From: Phycisphaerae bacterium
GTDB taxonomy: Bacteria; Planctomycetota; Phycisphaerae; UBA1845; PWPN01
Length of the DNA: 52,410 bases
NCBI GenBank assembly: GCA_012719955.1
Contig: JAAXZI010000055.1
Coordinates: 1-52,410, forward strand
Direction: 5' to 3'
Notes under the pieces: model-generated
Told to the model about the DNA's origin: nothing
The model's database searches: none
The model's input: only the letters and a program-made list of their open reading frames with translations
In this document: positions 25,578 to 35,645 of the stretch, in pieces
Layout of the letters: each line of letters starts with the position of its first letter
How positions within the stretch are numbered: position 1 is the stretch's first letter
Program-made: the position numbers and the translations under genes

Positions 25578-27116
25578 TTATTCACGATCCTCCGGATCCT
25601 TCGCTTCCGTCATGCTGGCCTCATGATCCACCCGGCCGGCGGCCGACTCGATGATGCCTCTCCCGGTGGTCCGCGGCAACGGAGTCACCGGTACCGGCCC
25701 GTGATGAATCTTGTGATTCAGCACCAGCACCCAGATGGCCCCCAGCAACAGGTAGACCAGCCCGAACATGACGATTGAGCCCACCACCTGTCCGCTGCTC
25801 ACCGCCTCTGAGACGGCCTTACTGGTGAGCAGTCCCTCTTCCAGGCGATACTTGAGCATGCCGTCGGCATCGAAAACGAATCCCCCCGCGGCGTCGCGCT
25901 CCACGCGGGGATGGACGGACCAGGGCTGCCGGCCCACTTCCGCGGCGATCCAGCCCAACTGGTTGGCGGCCACGGCCAGGATGACCGCGAACACGAACGT
26001 CCACATCAGCCAGCGCTTCTGAAACAGCGTGCCTCTCCAGCGCAGCACCGAGGCCAACACGGTGAGCGCGATGAAAATCGTCCCAATGCCCACCATGACG
26101 TGATAGCTCACGAACGACATCGCCACCGGTGGCCAGTACGCGCGGGGAACCTTGTCCAGCCCGATGACGGGAACGCTGGCGTCGTTATGGACGAGGAAGC
26201 TGAGCAGGCCGGGGATAGCCACGTTAAACCGCGTGACGCGGGCGTCTTCGTCGGGCCAGCCCAGGATGCTCAGGTCGGCCGGACCGGTGCGGAAATGGCC
26301 CTCGAACGCCGCCAGCTTGATGGGCTGATGGTCCGCGACCATGTTGGCGTTGGAATGGCCGGAGACCAGTTGGGCCAGGCTGAACACCGTGCCGAAGATC
26401 AGCGCCCCGGTGAAGGATCGCCGGGCGAACTCCTCGTGCCGGCCTTTGAGCAGGTAGTAGGCGCTGATGCTCATGATGAAGAACGCGCCCATGATGAACG
26501 CGCCGATGAGCGTATGCGTCAGCCGGTCGATGGTGGACGGGTTGAGCACCACGGACCAGAAGTCCACCGTTTCCGCCCGCAGGATGGCTTCGCCGGCGGC
26601 GTCGAGCCAGGGCCTCCCGTCGCGCATCATCTGCACGATGTGGTGGCCGGCCGGGGTCTGCTGCCAACTGTTGGCCACCACGATCCAGATGGCCGAGAAG
26701 ATGGAGCCCAGGGCCACCATCAGCGTAGCGAAGAAGTGGAAACCGGCGCTGACCTTGTCCCACCCGAACACCAGCACGGCCAGGAAGCCCGACTCCAGGA
26801 AGAACGCAAAAATTCCCTCGGCGGCCAGGGCGGAACCGAACACGTCGCCGACGAATCGCGAGTAGGCCGCCCAGTTGGTCCCGAACTGAAACTCCATGAC
26901 GATCCCGCTGGCCACGCCCACCGCGAAGGTGACCGCGAAAAGCTGCGTCCAGAAGCGCGCGGCTGTTTCGTAGATGGGTTCGCGCCGCCACAGGTACATG
27001 CCCTCGAGATAGACCAGCACCACCCCCATGCCGATGGTCAGCGGGGGAAAAAGATAGTGGAACATGATGGTCAGGGCGAATTGGAGGCGGGACAGGAGGA
27101 CGACATCCAGATCCAT
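25578..27116 (-). CDS. cydA: Cytochrome bd quinol oxidase subunit I
   Basis: Carries all three hemes and the quinol site. 512 residues. [12 protein letters not shown] holds the first heme-ligand His (about residue 20), [17 protein letters not shown] the conserved Glu pair of the heme d/proton region, [10 protein letters not shown] the second His, and SYHVMVGIG the Met ligand of b558. [12 protein letters not shown] matches the Q-loop segment with the quinol-binding Lys and Glu, so a true quinol oxidase is likely. [13 protein letters not shown] is also typical. An extra segment of about 30 residues ([19 protein letters not shown]) follows it. An extended -10 promoter lies at 27200-27208. Confidence 0.97.
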   Translation of the reverse strand: MDLDVVLLSRLQFALTIMFHYLFPPLTIGMGVVLVYLEGMYLWRREPIYETAARFWTQLFAVTFAVGVASGIVMEFQFGTNWAAYSRFVGDVFGSALAAEGIFAFFLESGFLAVLVFGWDKVSAGFHFFATLMVALGSIFSAIWIVVANSWQQTPAGHHIVQMMRDGRPWLDAAGEAILRAETVDFWSVVLNPSTIDRLTHTLIGAFIMGAFFIMSISAYYLLKGRHEEFARRSFTGALIFGTVFSLAQLVSGHSNANMVADHQPIKLAAFEGHFRTGPADLSILGWPDEDARVTRFNVAIPGLLSFLVHNDASVPVIGLDKVPRAYWPPVAMSFVSYHVMVGIGTIFIALTVLASVLRWRGTLFQKRWLMWTFVFAVILAVAANQLGWIAAEVGRQPWSVHPRVERDAAGGFVFDADGMLKYRLEEGLLTSKAVSEAVSSGQVVGSIVMFGLVYLLLGAIWVLVLNHKIHHGPVPVTPLPRTTGRGIIESAAGRVDHEASMTEAKDPEDRE

Positions 27117-27199
27117 GGGGCACCATCGAGGTTGAGCGTATGCTCCTCGCCTGAGGCACGGCGGATGGAGCAGGGAACGATACCGGCCAAGATGTCTGT

Positions 27200-27208
27200 A
27201 TTATACCA
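27200..27208 (-). promoter_or_regulatory. Extended -10 promoter candidate for cydA
   Basis: On the minus strand TGG precedes a perfect TATAAT (27200-27205). No clear -35. The leader would be about 77 nt. Confidence 0.5.
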
Positions 27209-27232
27209 GACTTCGTGCAGGCTGCGGAGGTT

Positions 27233-27275
27233 CTCTGTGTGCCACGGCTCTTGAGCCGTGCGCCGTGCCAGGTGG
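27233..27275. repeat. Palindromic GTGTGCCAC element, copy 2
   Basis: 27233-27258 is identical to 13184-13209. GTGCCAC at the left is answered by GTGGCAC near 27270. A degenerate third copy, GTGCCACTGCTATTGAGC, begins at 35459. Confidence 0.6.
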
Positions 27276-27300
27276 CACCGGCGTCTCCCCGGTGTGGGAG

Positions 27301-27319
27301 GGCGGGCATCTTGCCCGCC
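27301..27319. repeat. Short palindrome GGCGGGC-N5-GCCCGCC, copy 2
   Basis: GGCGGGCATCTTGCCCGCC, one base different from 12174-12192. Confidence 0.55.
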
Positions 27320-27495
27320 TTGCTGAATCCGAACGAGGAGCGACGTTTTATCCGCGAACCGGTCGGTACTCGGAAAGGATATCAGTATCCAGCAGAGCCC
27401 GGTTCATCGGATGGCCTTAACGGCTGCCGGTGGAAGCGGCCATCGCACTTGCCGAATCGGGCGGGTATACTCCCCGCCAACAGGAGGACTGTTCC

Positions 27496-29052
27496 ATGGC
27501 ACTGCTCTGCGGAATCGACGTCGGAACGTCGGCGACCAAAACGCTTCTTTGCACGCCGGACGGCAAAGTGCTGGCCACGGCCAGCGTCGAATACCCCGTC
27601 TACACCCCCAAGCCCGGCTGGTCCGAGCAGAACCCGGACGACTGGTGGAAGGCCACCGTCCAGGGCCTCAAGGCCGTCTGCCGGAAGGCCAAAGTCAAGC
27701 CCCGTGCCATCACCGGCATCGGCCTCTCCGGCCAGATGCACGGCAGTGTCTTCGTGGACAAGAACGGGAAAGCCCTGCGCCGGGCGCTGCTCTGGAACGA
27801 CCAGCGCACCGCGGCCGAATGCGCCGAAATCGAGGAGCGGGCCGGCGGGCGCAAACAGCTCATCAAGATGGTGTCCAACGTCGCCCTGACCGGCTTCACC
27901 GCGCCGAAGATCCTCTGGGTTCGCAAGCACGATCCCCGGACGTACGAAAAAACCTTCAAGATCCTCCTGCCCAAGGATTACATTCGCCTCAAACTCACCG
28001 GCGAGTACGCCAGCGAGGTCAGCGACGCGGCCGGTACCCTGCTGCTGGACGTGAAGGCCCGCCAATGGCACGCCGGGCTCCTGGAGCGGCTCCGGATCGA
28101 CTCCGACCTCATGCCCCGGCTCTACGAGTCGCCGGAGGTGACCGGCCAGGTCACTCCCGCCGTCGCCAAATTGACCGGCCTGGCCCCCGGCACGCCGGTG
28201 GTCGGTGGGGCGGGCGACCAGCCGGCCGGCGCGGTCGGCAACGGCATCGTCCGGACCGGCATCGTCTCCGCTACCATGGGCACCAGCGGCGTTGTCTTCG
28301 CCCACGCCGATGAGCCGGTGCCCAACGAGGACGGCGCGTTGCAGTCCTTCTGCCACGCCGTCCCCGGCAAGTGGTGCGTATTCGGCTGCATGCTCTCCGC
28401 CGGCGGCAGTCTGCAGTGGCTGCGCAACACACTGATGGCGGATGACGTCGAAGCCTTCCGCAAAGCCCGCAAGGACCCCGGCCTGCTCTATCCGGAAATG
28501 CTCGCCGAGGCCGCCGAGGCCCCGCCCGGTTGCGAGGGTCTGCTGTTCCTGCCGTACCTGACCGGCGAGCGCTGCCCCTACGCCGATCCGGACGCGCGCG
28601 GCGCCTGGGTCGGCCTGACCGTCCGACACAACCGGTCGCACCTGATCCGCTCGGTGGTCGAGGGCATCACCTTCGGCATGCGCGACCAGGTGGAGATCAT
28701 GCGTTCCCGCGGCGTCAAGGTGACCGAAGTCCGGGCCAGCGGAGGCGGCGCGGCCAGCGCCTTCTGGCGGCAGATGCAGGCTGACATGTACAACGCCCGG
28801 GTGGTGACGATCAATACCCGGGAGGGTGGGGCACTGGGCGTGGCCCTGCTGGCGGCCGTCGGCACGGGCGAATACCAGAGTGTTCCTGAGGCCTGCTCGG
28901 CGGCTATCAAAGTCACCGAAACGCGCAAGCCCCAGAAGGCTTCGAAGGTCTATGATTCGATGTATCCGCACTACCGGCAGCTCTACAGGAGCCTGCGGGA
29001 AGATTTCCGGCGGATTGCGGCCTGCACGACGGCCGGTAAGGCGGGAAAGTAA
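27496..29052 (+). CDS. xylB: Xylulokinase (FGGY family)
   Basis: Phosphorylates D-xylulose to xylulose 5-phosphate for the pentose phosphate pathway. 518 residues. The N-terminal lobe has GIDVGTSATKTLL (phosphate-binding), GWSEQNPDDWW, GIGLSGQMHGSV (typical of xylulokinases) and LWNDQRT with the catalytic Asp. The C-terminal lobe has GGAGDQPAGAVGNG, ATMGTSGVVF, LPYLTGERCPYADPDARGAW and VRASGGGAASAFWRQMQAD. CAGGAGGAC precedes the ATG. The following phosphatase-like gene starts 47 bp later, so the two are likely one operon. No xylose isomerase gene is in the window. Confidence 0.94.
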   Translation: MALLCGIDVGTSATKTLLCTPDGKVLATASVEYPVYTPKPGWSEQNPDDWWKATVQGLKAVCRKAKVKPRAITGIGLSGQMHGSVFVDKNGKALRRALLWNDQRTAAECAEIEERAGGRKQLIKMVSNVALTGFTAPKILWVRKHDPRTYEKTFKILLPKDYIRLKLTGEYASEVSDAAGTLLLDVKARQWHAGLLERLRIDSDLMPRLYESPEVTGQVTPAVAKLTGLAPGTPVVGGAGDQPAGAVGNGIVRTGIVSATMGTSGVVFAHADEPVPNEDGALQSFCHAVPGKWCVFGCMLSAGGSLQWLRNTLMADDVEAFRKARKDPGLLYPEMLAEAAEAPPGCEGLLFLPYLTGERCPYADPDARGAWVGLTVRHNRSHLIRSVVEGITFGMRDQVEIMRSRGVKVTEVRASGGGAASAFWRQMQADMYNARVVTINTREGGALGVALLAAVGTGEYQSVPEACSAAIKVTETRKPQKASKVYDSMYPHYRQLYRSLREDFRRIAACTTAGKAGK

Positions 29053-29099
29053 GAGGGCTTGTGCCGGTCGGCATCCGTGCCGATCGTTCTGGGGATGTT

Positions 29100-29912
29100 A
29101 TGGCCAACCAGGAGTACGAGACGATTTGCTCGCGGGTCAGGGAGTGGGTCCGGGAAGTCGGCGTCCTGGCTCGCGAGCGTCAGGGGCGGGCGGTTGCATC
29201 GCGCAAGGCGGACCGTTCCGTGGTGACGGATATCGATCACGCCGTGCAGGACATCCTCCTGGAGCGGATCGGACGTGATTTTCCGGCCGATGCGGCCATC
29301 ACGGAGGAAACCCAAAAGGCGCCGGGACGGCACGCGGCCGTTGGCTCGGCGGCCCGTTGCTGGGTCATTGATCCGATCGACGGGACCCGCAACTACGCCC
29401 GCGGCTTCCCTCTTTTTACCATCTCAGTCGGGCTGATGGAGGCCGGCCGGCCGGTCCTGGGCGTGATCCACAACCCCATGACCGGAAACATGTACTCGGC
29501 GTTCGCCGGCGGGGGGGCTTGGCTGGACGGAGCGCCCATGGCCGCCGTCGATCGACCGATGAGCGGCAGCACGATCATCGGGGTGCCGTCGGCCCGGGAG
29601 GCGCCCCTGCCCGGGATCATGCATCGCTGGATGGATCGCATGGTGCTCCGCAACACCGGCTCGACCGCTTTGCACCTGGCCCTGGTGGCCAGCGGGGCAA
29701 TGGACGCGGCCTGCTCGGATGACTGCCGCCTGTGGGACATCGCCGCCGGAGCGGTTATCGCCAGCGAGGCGGGAGCGATCTTTGTCCGACCCACCGGTGA
29801 GCCGCATTTCCCCATGGACCTGGCTTCGTATACCGACCAGAATGTTCCCTTCATTGTGGCCGGCCCCGCCCTGGCGGCCGCGCTGGTGGCCGAATACCAG
29901 GCGGCAATATGA
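29100..29912 (+). CDS. Inositol-monophosphatase-like phosphatase
   Basis: Mg-dependent, Li-sensitive phosphatase superfamily. From the ATG at 29100: VTDIDHAVQ, AAITEET with a metal-binding Glu, WVIDPIDGTRNYARG with the metal-binding Asp pair and Thr, and DCRLWDIAAGAVIASEAG with the second metal-binding Asp. 270 residues, normal. The substrate could be inositol 1-phosphate, histidinol phosphate, a nucleotide such as PAP, or a sugar phosphate; the sequence does not settle it. Behind xylulokinase, a sugar-phosphate role is plausible. Confidence 0.9.
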   Translation: MANQEYETICSRVREWVREVGVLARERQGRAVASRKADRSVVTDIDHAVQDILLERIGRDFPADAAITEETQKAPGRHAAVGSAARCWVIDPIDGTRNYARGFPLFTISVGLMEAGRPVLGVIHNPMTGNMYSAFAGGGAWLDGAPMAAVDRPMSGSTIIGVPSAREAPLPGIMHRWMDRMVLRNTGSTALHLALVASGAMDAACSDDCRLWDIAAGAVIASEAGAIFVRPTGEPHFPMDLASYTDQNVPFIVAGPALAAALVAEYQAAI

Positions 29913-29996
29913 GCGAGGGACGAGGGGCGAGGGACGAGTACTGAGTGCTAATCGCTGACTGCTGATAGCTGACTGCTGACCGCTGACCGCTGCCCT
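29911..29996. repeat. Heptamer repeats (GAGGGAC and GCTGACT types)
   Basis: GAGGGAC/GAGGGGC units, then GCTGACT, GCTGATA, GCTGACC and GCTGCCC in register with 7-bp period. They begin at the stop codon of the phosphatase gene. Confidence 0.7.
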
Positions 29997-30083
29997 TCCA
30001 TAGGTGGGGGCATGGAGATTCGAGCCATCAGCGCGGAGCGACCGGCAATTAAGATAAACTGCGAAGAACAATCATTGCGGGAT

Positions 30084-30126
30084 ACGACACGGCCGCGCCC
30101 GGGAGCGCGGCCGCGTCGTGTCTTGT
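30084..30126 (+). terminator. Terminator candidate after the phosphatase gene
   Basis: A 15-bp stem with one mismatch (30084-30098 with 30105-30119) is followed by GTCTTGT. It lies between convergent genes. Confidence 0.5.
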
Positions 30127-30152
30127 GATGGCGAGTGGTGCGTTACGTGTGC

Positions 30153-33100
30153 TCAGCGCCTCGCCCGCGAGCCGATTCGCCTGGGCCGGCGGATCAGGCC
30201 CAGGGCCAGCGCCGAGAGGATCAGGGCCTGCCCCACACCATTGCCACAGAGCACGAAGGGAGTGGTGCCATTGCCGTTGCCGCCGTTAGTGGGCGGATCC
30301 CCCGTACCCGGCTCGGGGCCGCCGGATGGCGGGGTGGGTGTTCCGCCGTTGTTGTTGGATGGCGGCGGCGTTTCGTCGTTCGTCGGCGGTGGCGCTATGG
30401 TCTCGCAGGCATCGCCGATCTGGTTGTGGTTCGAGTCCGCCTGGTCCGGGTTGGCCACCATGGGGCAGTTGTCGCAGCCGTCGCCCACGCCGTCTCCATC
30501 GCTGTCCAGTTGGTCGGGGTTGGCGAGGAGGGGGCAATTGTCGCAGACGTCGCCGATGCCGTCGTTATCACTGTCAGTCTGGTCGGCGTTGGGCGTCAGC
30601 GGGCAGTTGTCATTGCAGTTAAAGGTGTTGCCTTCAATGCAGGGAGTGTCTTCGGTCGCTCCATCGTCGAGGATGCCGTCGTTGTCGTTATCTGAGTCGC
30701 AGGCGTCACCCTTACCATCCCCATCGATATCGGCCTGATCCGGATTGGGCTTTTCGGGGCAATTATCGATGTTGTCCGCCAGCCCGTCTCCGTCCGTGTC
30801 GGCGATACCCGGCTTGGTGTACTCGTTGGTATCGGGCAACTGCTCAGGCAGCGCCACCGTCAGATAAATGGGCAGCTTGATCTCCCGGTAAGCGGGGTCG
30901 GCCTGCTCGGCCTGGACCGTCACCCACCCGCTGAAGTAGCCGTTGTTGCGAATGCCGCTGGAGTCAAATTCGATGACATGTTCCTGCTTCTGGCCCGCGG
31001 TGGAAGTGCCCTCGGTCGGAGTGACCGACTTGATCCAGGGCAGGTCGGGTTTGATCAGCGTGTAGGTCAGGGTGCCCGGCCCGTCGTTGTAGATCCGGAT
31101 CGTACTGGGAGGCCAGGTCTGGCCCGGCGAAGTCAGGTTGAGTCTGATGGGCAGGCCTTCGGTCTTGACGTTGGGCCCCACGATCTGCACCCGCAGGGAG
31201 CCCAATTTCTCCAGTGTCGCGGCCAGTGGGTTGGCATCCACGACGCGGATGGTGATGGTGCTCCGACCGGGCGGCACCTCGCTGGTATTGAAGGTCAACG
31301 TGTACTCTCTCGATTGTCCGGAGGCCAGGGCAGACGGGGCTGCGCCGGTGACATGCACCCAGGGGACGGCCGGGGCCAGTATGACCTCGGGGTAGAGGTT
31401 GCCGGGGCCCGAGTTTGTGACGGTGAAGGTCTGGGGCGCTGCGTTGGTTCCCACATTGGTGGTCACTCTGATGATTTCAGGGTCCAGCATGATGACCGGG
31501 GGGCGCACCCAGATCGAAATCGTGGCTACGTTCGACTCACCCCCGTCCGGCGGGGTGCCGCCGTCATTCGCGGAGAAGGTGAAGCTGTCCGGACCGGAAT
31601 AGTCGGTCGTCGGAATGTAAGTGACCACATTGGTCGTGTCCAAGTCAGCGGGGAAGGTGTCGATGGGCGTATCGTTCACCTTCAGGCTTCCGTGGTTCGG
31701 CCCGGTCTTGATGGTATAGGTGATCCGCGACGGCTCGGGCAGACCGTCATCTGGTGCCCGGAGCGTGATGTCCACGCTCCCGTTCGAATCGACCTCGATC
31801 CGCTCATCCAGCGCGCGGGGGGGGGCGATGAACCCGGAACTGAACATGAAGCTCATGATTTCGCCGGCGTTGGAGAGCACTTCGATGGAGTGCAGAGTCT
31901 GGATGATCTCGCCGTTCTGGTAGGCGTTGGTATTGGGCACGGTCTTCTCATTCAGCAGGAAGACGCCCTCCCTGTGGTAGAGGTCGCCCGCATCGCCCCA
32001 GTTCTTGTTCCTTTCCAGATCATAACGGCCGTCGGCCTGAAGCAGCGCGACGCGATAGTGTCTGCCGTTTTTCGGCCATCCGGGCTGACCGGGATAGCCT
32101 TGGTCATTATTGACATTATTCGCGTTGAGTGAGCCTTTCTTGTCGTCGATATGCCAGATGGCCAGGCCGCCCTGGGGAATGGTGGATTCGATTCCCACCG
32201 GTTGGCGATTCTCAATCAGCAGGTACTCGTCATCTGGATAACCCAGGTCGATCCGATAGACAACCGGATTGGTCTCGACCTGGGGGACGTCGTAGGTGCC
32301 GGAGTTCAGCACTCGTATGGGCTCCACCCAGTCCAGGAAGACCTTGCACCAGGCCGAAAAATGCGGCGGATTAAGACCGCTGTAGTCGAAGCCCCAGCTA
32401 TTGGCCATCATGCACCAGGCGCCGGCGCCTTCGCTGGGATTGTCATCATCCGTGTCGTACAGGTCCGGCAGGCCCAGGAAATGCCCCGTTTCGTGGGCGA
32501 TCACGCTGAAAGTGGTGATAAGCATTTCCTCCATGCCGTCCAGGGCCGGTTCGGTATGATACGGGGACACCTTGACCCCTTCGGCGCTGGTCCACGGTTC
32601 AATGCTCCATTTGTGCGACCAGATCATGTTAGGGTTCTGCGTGTATTCCGCGCCATAGCCGGAGTGGATGATGTCGATCGCGTCGATCCAGCCGTCGCCG
32701 TCCTGATCGAATTCGGAGAAGTCCACCAGCGGGTCCGCCAGCTCCAACGCATCCTCGACCATCTCCCGGGCCCGCAGCACAAAATCCCCGCCGGCATAAT
32801 AGGCCTCGGTCTGAGGCAACTCGATCCAGTCCACGATCGTGCTCTCGATGGTCAGGGCGCCGTACGAGTTTTCCAGGTACAGGCTCTTGACGCTGCCGGT
32901 GGGGGCCAGCACTGGATGGGGGGTGTCGCTGTTGAAAAGGACCTCAAAGTCCTCTTTCGGGAGCGTGTGTTGCTCGAGTGTATGATCGCTGAACTTCACG
33001 AGGAGCACCAGGTTCTTGAGCGTGCCGGTGGTCTGAATCTTGCGCGGCACCTTTGGCTCGAGGGCCGCCATTCGCGCCGCCCTGGCCTTACGAACCTCGC

Positions 33101-33449
33101 GCTGCGGAAGAATGCGTGGCTGCAGACCGACGGATGAGGGGTCTACCTTGCCCACCTGGTGCTCGCTCGGGGCGAGTCGCCCCTGGTCGTCGAGCCGGGC
33201 GTAAACGTACTTGTCGCCATCCCGGACGACCGTGTGTCCGGCAAGATCCTCAAGCCAACTGAAATGCTCGTCGCCCCGGACGCGCAGCGTGATCGTGCTG
33301 CCATCCGGCTGCGTGCGCGTGAAGGGGGTCGGATTGGCCGGCACGGCCCAGACCGCTCCCGCCAGCCAGCTCAGCCCGCAAAAGACGGCCGGCCCAAACC
33401 ATGCCCAACCTGCAAACATCCCGCGACTTGGTGAATTGTGATGGTGCAT
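30153..33449 (-). CDS. Secreted M6-family metalloprotease with Ig-like domains and thrombospondin type 3 repeats
   Basis: About 1098 residues. After a signal segment ([17 protein letters not shown]), an N-terminal propeptide-like region leads to an immune-inhibitor-A-type catalytic domain with the zinc motif [14 protein letters not shown] near residue 316. [20 protein letters not shown] and [12 protein letters not shown] are typical of the family. A beta-sandwich segment ([19 protein letters not shown] to [15 protein letters not shown]) and two Ig-like domains follow. Calcium-binding Asp-rich TSP3 repeats cover about 870-1010. The tail has a short hydrophobic helix after CGNG and ends in RRPRR, like a cell-surface sorting signal. 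ATG 33449 was preferred (AGGGA 6 bp upstream) over TTG 33476. Confidence 0.93.
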   Translation of the reverse strand: MHHHNSPSRGMFAGWAWFGPAVFCGLSWLAGAVWAVPANPTPFTRTQPDGSTITLRVRGDEHFSWLEDLAGHTVVRDGDKYVYARLDDQGRLAPSEHQVGKVDPSSVGLQPRILPQREVRKARAARMAALEPKVPRKIQTTGTLKNLVLLVKFSDHTLEQHTLPKEDFEVLFNSDTPHPVLAPTGSVKSLYLENSYGALTIESTIVDWIELPQTEAYYAGGDFVLRAREMVEDALELADPLVDFSEFDQDGDGWIDAIDIIHSGYGAEYTQNPNMIWSHKWSIEPWTSAEGVKVSPYHTEPALDGMEEMLITTFSVIAHETGHFLGLPDLYDTDDDNPSEGAGAWCMMANSWGFDYSGLNPPHFSAWCKVFLDWVEPIRVLNSGTYDVPQVETNPVVYRIDLGYPDDEYLLIENRQPVGIESTIPQGGLAIWHIDDKKGSLNANNVNNDQGYPGQPGWPKNGRHYRVALLQADGRYDLERNKNWGDAGDLYHREGVFLLNEKTVPNTNAYQNGEIIQTLHSIEVLSNAGEIMSFMFSSGFIAPPRALDERIEVDSNGSVDITLRAPDDGLPEPSRITYTIKTGPNHGSLKVNDTPIDTFPADLDTTNVVTYIPTTDYSGPDSFTFSANDGGTPPDGGESNVATISIWVRPPVIMLDPEIIRVTTNVGTNAAPQTFTVTNSGPGNLYPEVILAPAVPWVHVTGAAPSALASGQSREYTLTFNTSEVPPGRSTITIRVVDANPLAATLEKLGSLRVQIVGPNVKTEGLPIRLNLTSPGQTWPPSTIRIYNDGPGTLTYTLIKPDLPWIKSVTPTEGTSTAGQKQEHVIEFDSSGIRNNGYFSGWVTVQAEQADPAYREIKLPIYLTVALPEQLPDTNEYTKPGIADTDGDGLADNIDNCPEKPNPDQADIDGDGKGDACDSDNDNDGILDDGATEDTPCIEGNTFNCNDNCPLTPNADQTDSDNDGIGDVCDNCPLLANPDQLDSDGDGVGDGCDNCPMVANPDQADSNHNQIGDACETIAPPPTNDETPPPSNNNGGTPTPPSGGPEPGTGDPPTNGGNGNGTTPFVLCGNGVGQALILSALALGLIRRPRRIGSRARR

Positions 33450-33539
33450 GAAGTTCCCTGCCTCTGCGTCAAACAACCTCCAGTCATCCCGGGGCGTGTG
33501 CCGTTTGACGGCAACGCGAAGAGGGCCCCTTACGATGTC

Positions 33540-33567
33540 ATCATATCAACTAGTCTGGAGGTGTAAA
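33540..33567 (-). promoter_or_regulatory. Promoter of the M6 protease gene
   Basis: On the minus strand TTTACA (33562-33567), 16 bp, TATGAT (33540-33545). Both boxes match 5 of 6. The leader would be about 80 nt. Confidence 0.6.
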
Positions 33568-33605
33568 GAGAGAATTGTCCGTGTTGTGAATGCAGTGGTT
33601 GCGGA

Positions 33606-35366
33606 TTAAGGCCTCTCCGCCGGCCGGGACTCCGAGGCCTCGGCAGTCAGCAGAGCTTCAGCCCGTTCACGCTCCCGGGAAAGGCTTGTTCCCGGCAGGT
33701 CGCGTCGAATCCACTCATAGGTGTTGATGGCTTCCATCGCTTCCCGTCCCTCGCCCAGGGCCAGGTGGCTTTGGATCAGCACCCAGTAAGGGTCGCCCAC
33801 CACCGGCCCGAACCGCTCAACGACTTCCCGGGCCGCGGCGATGGCCTCGCGGTAGGCATTTTGCTGGTAATAGGCCAGGGCCAGGTTGCGACGACCCTGG
33901 AAATTGTCCGGCTGTCGTTCAATGACCTCCTGATTCATGATCAGGTTATTGGCGAACTTGGGGCCATACTGCCAACTGGCCGGCAGCAAAACCCCGGCCG
34001 CGGCCAGCCCCAGAGCCCAGCCCGCCACCGGCACACGGGCCAGGGCGGCCGCAACCAGCACCGCCATCAGCGTCGAAGGCAGATACAGCCATCGCTCCGC
34101 GTACAGCCAGTTGGCCATCGGCAGGGCATGAACCGGAATCGCCAGCAGGATCAGCAGCCCCCCAAGCAACGCTCCCAGCGCCGAACCCCGCCGCCACATC
34201 ACCACCGACAACGTCACCAGCAGCGCCAACAGCAGCATGCCCGCCACCACGTCTGGGGCCGGCCCGTTCGGTAAGGACACTGCCGGAATCGACCAGATGG
34301 GACACAGCCTCCGCGGCCACACGATGATCTCCAGCGTCAGCCACAGCAGCCGGAAGGGAGTGAGCAGGTGTTCGATCAGAGTGGCATGCCCCACCGGGTT
34401 CTCCCAAACCCGCATGCTGGTGGGGTTCATCCGGTAATGCTCGCCGAATACGGAGAAGCGGAGCAGAAAAAACACGGTCGTCGCCAGGATGAAGCCCAGA
34501 TGAGCGGGGGCGATGCGCTCGTTGAACCATTGACGCCGCACCTCCCCATCGGCGCCACGCATCCGCCGGTATCGCCACCCGTCGTAGAGCATCAGCCCAG
34601 GCCAGACCAGAAGAGAATGCTCCTTGCTCATGACCGCCAGGAGCAGCAACACGGCGTTGATTACATGGAACCAGGCGGTGCGGAGGCTCCGATGGCCACT
34701 GGCGGATCCAGCCGCGGCTCCGCTTTCTCCCTCAGCCGGTGCCGTTCCTTCCCGCGGCCCTTCTGCCCCCTTTTCTCGCCCCTCGTCCCTCGTCCCTCGT
34801 CCCTCCGCGGAAGCCTCAACTCTGAACCCCGAATCCACCTGACCGGGCCGGACATACCGCGCCATCAACCAGACGCCGAATAACGCCGCCAGCAGTTCAC
34901 TTCGCCCGTAGCCGGTGACGACCGCCTCTGTGTGCAGCGGATGTACGGCGAACAGGATGCCGGCCAGCCAGGCGGCCCACGCTCGGCCGGTGACCCGCCA
35001 GGCCAGCAAGGCCACCCCTGCACCGGTCAGGGCATGAAGGGCCAGATTCGCCAGGTGAAACGAACGCGCATCGGGCCGGTCCTTCCCTGAGAGCACTACG
35101 TTGGCCCGGAAGGACCACGTGGTCAGCGGGCGATAGAGCTTGTCAATAGATACCCCGCGCGGCCAGTAAGGCTCGCGCCAGAAGCGATACCACGGCCCCG
35201 GCTGAGTCACCAGGGGGTTCTCGACAATAGCAGGAAGATCGTCGTAGACGAACTGGTTATCGACGGACGGGATGAAAGCGACGATGCCGAGAATGGCAGC
35301 CACGAGCATGGCGGCCGTGATAGACGCCCGGCCGATCAGGAATGGTTGACGGTTCTGGTTCTGCAC
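33606..35366 (-). CDS. Polytopic membrane protein with C-terminal TPR, TMTC-like
   Basis: About ten hydrophobic helices followed by TPR-like repeats (NFQGRRNLALAYYQQNAYREAIAAAREVV, DPYWVLIQSHLALGEGREAM). FVYDDLPAIVENPLV after the first helix, LYRPLTTWSF and FAVHPLHTEAV are hallmarks of TMTC-like and related GT-C glycosyltransferases, which use lipid-linked sugars; the first Asp pair is the expected catalytic region. 586 residues. A polar insert (about residues 180-225, including AEGRGTRDEGREKGAEG) is encoded partly by heptamer repeats. The GTG start at 35366 lacks a clear ribosome site; an ATG at 35309 is an alternative. Donor and acceptor unknown. Confidence 0.8.
   Translation of the reverse strand: MQNQNRQPFLIGRASITAAMLVAAILGIVAFIPSVDNQFVYDDLPAIVENPLVTQPGPWYRFWREPYWPRGVSIDKLYRPLTTWSFRANVVLSGKDRPDARSFHLANLALHALTGAGVALLAWRVTGRAWAAWLAGILFAVHPLHTEAVVTGYGRSELLAALFGVWLMARYVRPGQVDSGFRVEASAEGRGTRDEGREKGAEGPREGTAPAEGESGAAAGSASGHRSLRTAWFHVINAVLLLLAVMSKEHSLLVWPGLMLYDGWRYRRMRGADGEVRRQWFNERIAPAHLGFILATTVFFLLRFSVFGEHYRMNPTSMRVWENPVGHATLIEHLLTPFRLLWLTLEIIVWPRRLCPIWSIPAVSLPNGPAPDVVAGMLLLALLVTLSVVMWRRGSALGALLGGLLILLAIPVHALPMANWLYAERWLYLPSTLMAVLVAAALARVPVAGWALGLAAAGVLLPASWQYGPKFANNLIMNQEVIERQPDNFQGRRNLALAYYQQNAYREAIAAAREVVERFGPVVGDPYWVLIQSHLALGEGREAMEAINTYEWIRRDLPGTSLSRERERAEALLTAEASESRPAERP
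34768..34806. repeat. Heptamer repeats inside the TMTC-like gene
   Basis: CCTCGTC occurs three times in a row with related units either side, 7-bp period. It resembles the spacer repeats at 22715 and 29911 but lies within a reading frame that stays open. Confidence 0.7.
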
Positions 35367-35645
35367 GTGCGGTCTCTCGCGGGCGCGCTGCCCGGTGGTG
35401 AATGGTACCGGGCGGGCTGCGAGGCCACAACCGCTTCATGTCTGCCCCGAACGGATATGTGCCACTGCTATTGAGCAACGCTGCATCACGTCCGCCTCTC
35501 CCGAAATAACATCCACGCCCCGTTCTTGTCCGGCGTATTCCAACCCTGGAGAAAGACGCCTGGGCCGGCATAAACCCCGCTTTCGTGTTCGGCCGATTCG
35601 GCTTAGCATGGGCGGGATTTACTAATATCGGTGGAGGACCTGCGG

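Larger units (their letters stand above)
27117..27495. other. Divergent cydA/xylB spacer with promoter and repeats
   Basis: Contains the cydA promoter candidate (27200-27208) and two short palindromic repeats (27233-27275, 27301-27319). No gene and no recognised riboswitch. Confidence 0.5.

Noticed and set aside
25911..27254. 447-codon frame opposite cydA
   Set aside because: His- and Gly-rich low-information translation produced by the codon use of cydA on the other strand.
30135..30695. Open frames opposite the M6 protease repeats
   Set aside because: They mirror the Asp-rich TSP3 coding region, where the GC-rich third positions keep the other strand open; no start context or domain.
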